Shown here piece after piece: positions 21,969 through 25,799 of a DNA stretch of 25,799 nt. The number at the start of each line of letters is the position of its first letter. Positions within the stretch are counted from its first letter, which is position 1. The notes below the pieces were generated by a model. It did no database searches and was not told where the DNA came from. It was given only the letters and a program-made list of their open reading frames with translations. The DNA is taken from IMG/VR virus record IMGVR_UViG_3300037882_000411, positions 1 to 25,799 of that record. One strand, written 5' to 3'. This stretch comes from a virus. Position numbers and translations under genes: made by a program.

Positions 21969-22426
21969 TGGATAGCCGGGTCCGGTTGGCTCCGGCGCAA
22001 TCGAAGCATATCGGCAGGATCGCGCGCAACATGCGGGCCATCGACGCGGAAGAGTGTGCCGCGTTCGGTCGCGCGCCAAAGTCTGCGCTGCGGTTCTCGC
22101 TGTTCTCAAGCACAAAGGCATGGACGGCAATGGTCGATGGCAAGCCTGAAGCAATGTTCGGCGTGGTCGTGGAAAGCGCTTTGGACCAAGAGGCCGCGCC
22201 GTGGTTCCTCGGGACGGATGAAGTCTATCGGCATGGGCGCGAGTTGCTGATGTATGGTCCGGGCATGGTGTCGCGGCTGTGCGATTCTAATTGGAAGCTG
22301 GCCAACCTAGTGTCCGCGAAGAACATGCGGGCAATCCGCTTGCTGGATCGCTGGGGCTTCACGGTGGCGGACGATGTGCAAATGATTGGCGGTGTTCCCT
22401 TCCGACGTTTTGAGAGGGCCTGCTGA
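21968..22426 (+). CDS. Gp13-like protein (DUF2833-type, GNAT-like)
   Basis: A 152-residue protein resembling T7 gp13 (DUF2833) and GNAT-fold proteins. IGRIARNMRAIDAEECAAFG opens the fold and APWFLGTDEVYRHGRELL lies in the middle. NLVSAKNMRAIRLLDRWGF is the typical terminal GNAT strand/helix (Asn, Arg, Leu, Gly-Phe pattern). Gp13 is needed for assembling the internal core proteins in T7. TGATG coupling on both ends places it just before the internal-core genes, as in T7. Acetyltransferase activity is not implied. Confidence 0.82.
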   Translation: MDSRVRLAPAQSKHIGRIARNMRAIDAEECAAFGRAPKSALRFSLFSSTKAWTAMVDGKPEAMFGVVVESALDQEAAPWFLGTDEVYRHGRELLMYGPGMVSRLCDSNWKLANLVSAKNMRAIRLLDRWGFTVADDVQMIGGVPFRRFERAC

Positions 22427-22929
22427 TGTGCATTCCTGCTGCCGCCGCTGCCCTTGTCGCCGCCGGAATGTCCGCTATGGGAACCGGCGTTGCCGCGCTG
22501 TCCGCCAAGGCTCAAGGTGACTATCAGGCCAAGATCGCTGAACGCAACGCGGCAATGGAGCGCGAGGCATCGCAGCAGGATCAGCAGAACACACGCGAGG
22601 AAGCGCTGGCCCATTACCGCAACGTCGCCAAGCTGAAAGGCGAGCAGATCGTCGGTGCTGCGGCGAATGGCGTGGGTGTGGACTTCGGCACGGCGGCTGA
22701 CACGCTGGCCGATACCGACATGCTGGCGCGCGAAGATACCAAGCGCATCTATTCGCAGGCTGGGCAAAAGATGAAGGGCCGCTCCATTGCCGCGTCGAAC
22801 TACATGGGCGAGGCTTCGGCGCAGCGATCGGCTGGAACGGCTGCGCTGGTCGGCGGCGCGTTCAATATGGGTTCGACGATCCTCGGCGGGGTTTCGCAGT
22901 ACAAGAAACTCAAGGCGGGGAGCAAGTAA
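22426..22929 (+). CDS. Internal virion protein B (T7 gp14-like)
   Basis: A 167-residue protein starting MCIPAAAAALVAAGMSAMGT, a hydrophobic N-terminus like T7 gp14 (also Met-Cys). A long charged helix follows (YQAKIAERNAAMEREASQQD, QQNTREEALAHYRNVAKLKG), then GAAANGVGVDFGTAADTLAD. A second apolar region (GTAALVGGAFNMGSTILGGV) lies near the C-terminus. In T7, gp14 is ejected first and forms an outer-membrane channel for DNA entry. TGATG coupling to gp13-like. Confidence 0.85.
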   Translation: MCIPAAAAALVAAGMSAMGTGVAALSAKAQGDYQAKIAERNAAMEREASQQDQQNTREEALAHYRNVAKLKGEQIVGAAANGVGVDFGTAADTLADTDMLAREDTKRIYSQAGQKMKGRSIAASNYMGEASAQRSAGTAALVGGAFNMGSTILGGVSQYKKLKAGSK

Positions 22930-24858
22930 TTGCCGCGCATTCCTACATATCAGCCCAATCAGGTCGGCCCGGTCGAAAGCACTGGCGCCCGGTTCCGTGC
23001 CGCCGATAATGGCGGCGGGATTGGTGCGGCTATCGGACAGGGATTGCAGGGCCTGGGCAAGGCTGGGGCTGATTTCATCACGGCGCAGGATCAGATTCAG
23101 GATCAGTTCGATGATACTTATGCGCGTCGTTTCGCATTGGATTTCGATGCCGCAACAAAGCCGGTGATGACGCAATATAGCGCGCAACAGGGCAAGAATG
23201 CCATCGATGCCGCAATGCCGACGCAAGAGGCGCTGACGAAACTGCGTGAGGAAACGCTGGCTAAGGCCAGCAACCCGCGCATGAAGCGTTACCTCGAAGA
23301 GCGCCTTGCCGAGCCGTACAGCCGTTATTCGTCGGGCATTGTCAGCCATTCACTCGGCCAGCAACAGGTCATGGCGGAAGAGACGGCACTGTCTGAAAAG
23401 GCTCTGGCGATCAATGATGCCGCCGGGTCTTATGCCAATCCTCAACTGGCCGCGACTAAGAAGGCTGAGGCGCTGGATGCTGTGCGCCGTGTGGGCGCGC
23501 TCAAGGGTTGGGACACGAAGAAACTCAAGGCCGAAGAGCTGGCGGCGACGACGGCCATTCATACGACTGCTTTTGATCTGATGCGGAGCGGTGCAAAAGA
23601 AGACATTGACCGTGATGCTGCCTATCTCGCCGCGCACAAGGACGAGATGACCGCCACTGCCTATGCCAATGCGCTGGGTGATCTGGCCGAGCCGCTGCGT
23701 AAGCGCGAGGACACTGCCGACTTCTGGCGCGCGATTACCCCGACTGCCGACGCTGCCCCCGCTCCTGGCGGTACGCCTGCGTCCGGTGCTCCGGTTCGGC
23801 AGGCAACTGCGGCTGAGATCAAGCCGGCGCTGCTGGGCGTGTTCGGCAAAGGAACCTACGTCGGGGATAATGCCAAGCATTCGAAATATACGTCGAGCGG
23901 CAAGGTGTCTGACCATACTGTCGATCGTGCGCTTGATTTCGTCCCCCCCGGCGGCATGGGGAAATACACCACTTCGCAGGCTGAGGCGCTGATCACGTCG
24001 GAACTGGCACGACGCGGCCTTCGCATTCGCCGCAATGCCAATGGAACGCCGCAATTCTTTGGCCCCGGTCGTCATGCGAAAAATCCGGGTGATCACGATG
24101 ACCACTATCATGTGGCATGGGAAGTTGATCCCAAGGCGACGGGCGGACAGGGCGTTGACAATGAGCGTCCGCAGCAATTTGACAAGGATCAGGTCTATAA
24201 CCGCATTGACGCGCTGGCCGCGAAAGAGAAGTGGTCGCCTGAAAAGATCGAGCGCGTGAAGGCGATGGGCGATCAAGAGATTCGCCGCAATGAGGAGCTG
24301 GACAGCAGGCAAAAGCGCGCCGCTGACGAAGCTGCTGCCGATATCATGCTGGGCAAAGGCTCTGGCTTCACCTCGAAGAACCTGATCCCGGCTGAAACGT
24401 GGTCGAAAATGTCTGTCGGCGCGCGCGCGTCTGCTGAGGCGGCGATTGAGCGCAACCTTGCGCCGGTTGCCGCAAAGCCGAACGGGCCAGCGGCAATGTT
24501 GCTTAACCAGATGAAGACACTGATGCCGCAAGAGTTTGCCAATCAGGACTTGAGCAAGATCGTTGGCCAAGTCTCGCAGGCCGAACTTGATACATTCCTG
24601 ACCGAGCAGACCAAGATCAAGCGCGATAATGGCGACATCGTGAAGCGGCGCACCGAGATCAATGCCGTCGTCAACTCACAATCCACGTTCGGCGGGCTCA
24701 AACTGAACGATGCTGAGCGGGCATCTGTGGCGCAAATGATGGAGGCGCAGGAAGTTGCCGCAATCAGTGGTGGCAAGACCCCTGACCGTGCGGCTTCGTA
24801 CAGGGCGGCAATCGGTATTGTCATGATGTCGCGCGCCGTAACGCCTCAGGGCAACTGA
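22930..24858 (+). CDS. Internal virion/ejection protein with M15-like peptidase motif
   Basis: A 642-residue TTG-started protein directly abutting the previous TAA; GGGGAG upstream is the ribosome-binding site. Residues 1-260 are long, Ala/Glu-rich helices as in T7 gp15-like ejection proteins. Residues 265-290 are a Pro/Ala linker. Residues about 295-400 resemble the M15 D-Ala-D-Ala/L-Ala-D-Glu peptidase fold: SDHTVDRALDF gives Ser327, His329 and Asp336, and GDHDDHYHVAWE gives Asp391 and His392/His394, matching SxHxxxxAxD and the terminal H-x-H. The usual Gly in the first motif is Asp here. Residues 410-642 are helical again. It probably cuts peptidoglycan during genome ejection. Helical ejection role: good; catalysis: likely. 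Confidence 0.82.
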   Translation: MPRIPTYQPNQVGPVESTGARFRAADNGGGIGAAIGQGLQGLGKAGADFITAQDQIQDQFDDTYARRFALDFDAATKPVMTQYSAQQGKNAIDAAMPTQEALTKLREETLAKASNPRMKRYLEERLAEPYSRYSSGIVSHSLGQQQVMAEETALSEKALAINDAAGSYANPQLAATKKAEALDAVRRVGALKGWDTKKLKAEELAATTAIHTTAFDLMRSGAKEDIDRDAAYLAAHKDEMTATAYANALGDLAEPLRKREDTADFWRAITPTADAAPAPGGTPASGAPVRQATAAEIKPALLGVFGKGTYVGDNAKHSKYTSSGKVSDHTVDRALDFVPPGGMGKYTTSQAEALITSELARRGLRIRRNANGTPQFFGPGRHAKNPGDHDDHYHVAWEVDPKATGGQGVDNERPQQFDKDQVYNRIDALAAKEKWSPEKIERVKAMGDQEIRRNEELDSRQKRAADEAAADIMLGKGSGFTSKNLIPAETWSKMSVGARASAEAAIERNLAPVAAKPNGPAAMLLNQMKTLMPQEFANQDLSKIVGQVSQAELDTFLTEQTKIKRDNGDIVKRRTEINAVVNSQSTFGGLKLNDAERASVAQMMEAQEVAAISGGKTPDRAASYRAAIGIVMMSRAVTPQGN

Positions 24859-24890
24859 CGCGATTCAACCCCTAGCGCTGGTGCCTATGT
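24859..24890 (+). promoter_or_regulatory. Putative late promoter, copy C (leaderless)
   Basis: CGCGATTCAA (24859-24868), 14 bases, then GCCTATGT (24883-24890). CTATGT as -10 gives a start at about 24897-24898, the A of the downstream ATG (24898). No ribosome-binding site is visible there. CGCGTC immediately before the ATG matches copy B. Confidence 0.55.
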
Positions 24891-24897
24891 TCGCGTC

Positions 24898-25799
24898 ATG
24901 CCCGCACCTGATCCGTTCGCCTTTTCCAAGCAATTCGATGCGTTCGGCCAGCCGGTCACGCAAGTCGATCCTGTCGAGGAAGCGCGCCGCCGTGATAATG
25001 GCATCGCCATCACCATCAACGCAGCGCCTGCTCCCGATATCGTCGGAAAGGCAACGCGCGCAGCTCGCAAGATTGGCGTGGCTCCGGGTCTGGTGGACGA
25101 TCAGGTCGATCAGGCGCTGCGCGGCATCAACATCAAATCCCTCACCGAAACCATGTCCAAGTTCCCGGTCTATGGGAAGTTCTTCGGCGACAACCCGCGC
25201 GCTGCCGTAATGGCGCAGGAGGATGGGAAAAACCTGTCGAAGATCGGCGCGGCATGGGAAGGTTTCAAGGAGTTCGGTCGCGGCATTCCGGGTGCACTCA
25301 ACTCGGGCTATCAGGCATCGGCCAAGGGGCTGAATGACCTCTATCTGTCGATCGATGAGGCGGTTTTGTCGGTCGCCAACCCGAACCATGCCCGCGAAAT
25401 GCTCAATCGGCGCGAGGCTGCGTCTGCTTCGTTCGCCGCGCGCAGTGAAGCGGCAATGCCCAAGTCTGACAGTTTCGTGGTCAACTCGGCGCTGCAAGGC
25501 ATCCGGTCTGTCCCTACGTCACTGACGGCGATGGCCGCTGGTCTGGTGACGCGCTCGCCAAACGCCAGTGCTGGTGTGATGGGAGCCATGACCGGCGCCC
25601 CTGCTTATCGTGAAGCTCTGGCAAAGGGTCTGCCTACCGGGCAGGCGCTGCAATACGGCGTGGAGCAGGGAACGATTGAGGCGCTGACCGAACGCATCCC
25701 GGCAGCAACGTGGTTGACCGCGCTGACCAAGAAAACCCCGTTTGGCAAAGCCATCCTGACTTCGCTGGCGCAGGAATTGCCGGGTGAACAGGTCGCCAC
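24898..25799 (+). CDS. Large virion (ejection) protein, N-terminal 300 residues
   Basis: Open from the ATG at 24898 to the right edge (300 codons and two bases), so truncated by the window. The start MPAPDPFAFSKQFDAFGQPV is followed by a helical region with a semi-hydrophobic patch at about residues 105-140, then small-residue-rich segments (TSLTAMAAGLVTRSPNASAG, VMGAMTGAPAYREALAKGLP). LTERIPAATWLTALTKK and the final SLAQELPGEQVA follow. This arrangement is what I associate with the N-terminal region of very large phage internal proteins (T7 gp16-like or polyvalent). No enzymatic motif lies in the visible part. The ATG has no ribosome-binding site. Confidence 0.7.
   Translation, partial: MPAPDPFAFSKQFDAFGQPVTQVDPVEEARRRDNGIAITINAAPAPDIVGKATRAARKIGVAPGLVDDQVDQALRGINIKSLTETMSKFPVYGKFFGDNPRAAVMAQEDGKNLSKIGAAWEGFKEFGRGIPGALNSGYQASAKGLNDLYLSIDEAVLSVANPNHAREMLNRREAASASFAARSEAAMPKSDSFVVNSALQGIRSVPTSLTAMAAGLVTRSPNASAGVMGAMTGAPAYREALAKGLPTGQALQYGVEQGTIEALTERIPAATWLTALTKKTPFGKAILTSLAQELPGEQVA

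Noticed and set aside
20739-22154. A 471-codon minus-strand open frame
   Set aside because: Antisense of the gp12-like tail protein; composition is Arg/His-rich and no family is seen.
1-25799. Integrase, reverse transcriptase/template repeat (diversity-generating element), CRISPR array, insertion sequence, tRNA
   Set aside because: I looked for each because of the temperate BPP-1-like context and saw no supporting motif or repeat in this window; they may lie beyond the edges.

Overview
The window is the interior of a temperate, short-tailed (podovirus-like) phage or prophage. It has high GC content, GTG and TTG starts, and gene types commonly seen in phages of Alphaproteobacteria. A sphingomonad host (Novosphingobium, Sphingobium, Sphingomonas) is my inference from resemblance, not something the sequence proves. 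No chromosomal genes, tRNAs, integrase or attachment sites are visible, and both edges cut through phage genes.

Layout. (1) Bases 1-3207, minus strand: a leftward early operon encoding a RecT annealing protein, a YqaJ-type exonuclease, a DUF6378-type protein and several small proteins, nearly all linked by 1-4 base overlaps. (2) Bases 3207-3855: a compact lambda-style immunity region. A small HTH repressor is read leftward and a Cro-like protein rightward. Three near-identical 17-bp palindromes (TTGGAC-N5-GTCCAA type) sit at the two divergent promoters. (3) Bases 3852-9271: a rightward replication operon. It holds an HTH protein, a zinc-ribbon protein whose C-terminus looks like DnaA domain IV, a superfamily II helicase, a VRR-NUC nuclease, an unknown protein and a VapE-type P-loop helicase. 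It ends in a striking array of 12 GTCCAC/GTGGAC hexamers beside an AT-rich island, a strong candidate replication origin. (4) Bases 9268-12124: small genes, a winged-helix protein, and the small and large terminase subunits. (5) Bases 12193-17066: a head module in the Bordetella phage BPP-1 order (portal, Bbp19-like, scaffold-like, major capsid protein, Bbp16-like cement protein). (6) Bases 17105-24858: beta-rich putative tail or surface proteins, T7 gp11- and gp12-like tail-tube proteins (the latter split in two), and gp13- and gp14-like internal virion proteins. A large ejection protein with an embedded M15-like peptidase motif follows, then the start of a further large virion protein that runs off the right edge.

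The genes form one polarised programme. The repressor holds both divergent operons off. Once released, the left operon supplies recombination and the right operon supplies replication, packaging and virion proteins through tightly coupled translation.

The two most interesting observations are these. First, a phage-encoded DnaA-domain-IV-like protein that keeps the DHTTV recognition motif lies about 3.7 kb upstream of an array whose TCCAC core matches the DnaA box core (TTATCCACA). Second, a recurrent intergenic motif, CGCGATTCAA-N14-GCC(C/T)T, is positioned so that two virion genes would be transcribed as leaderless mRNAs.
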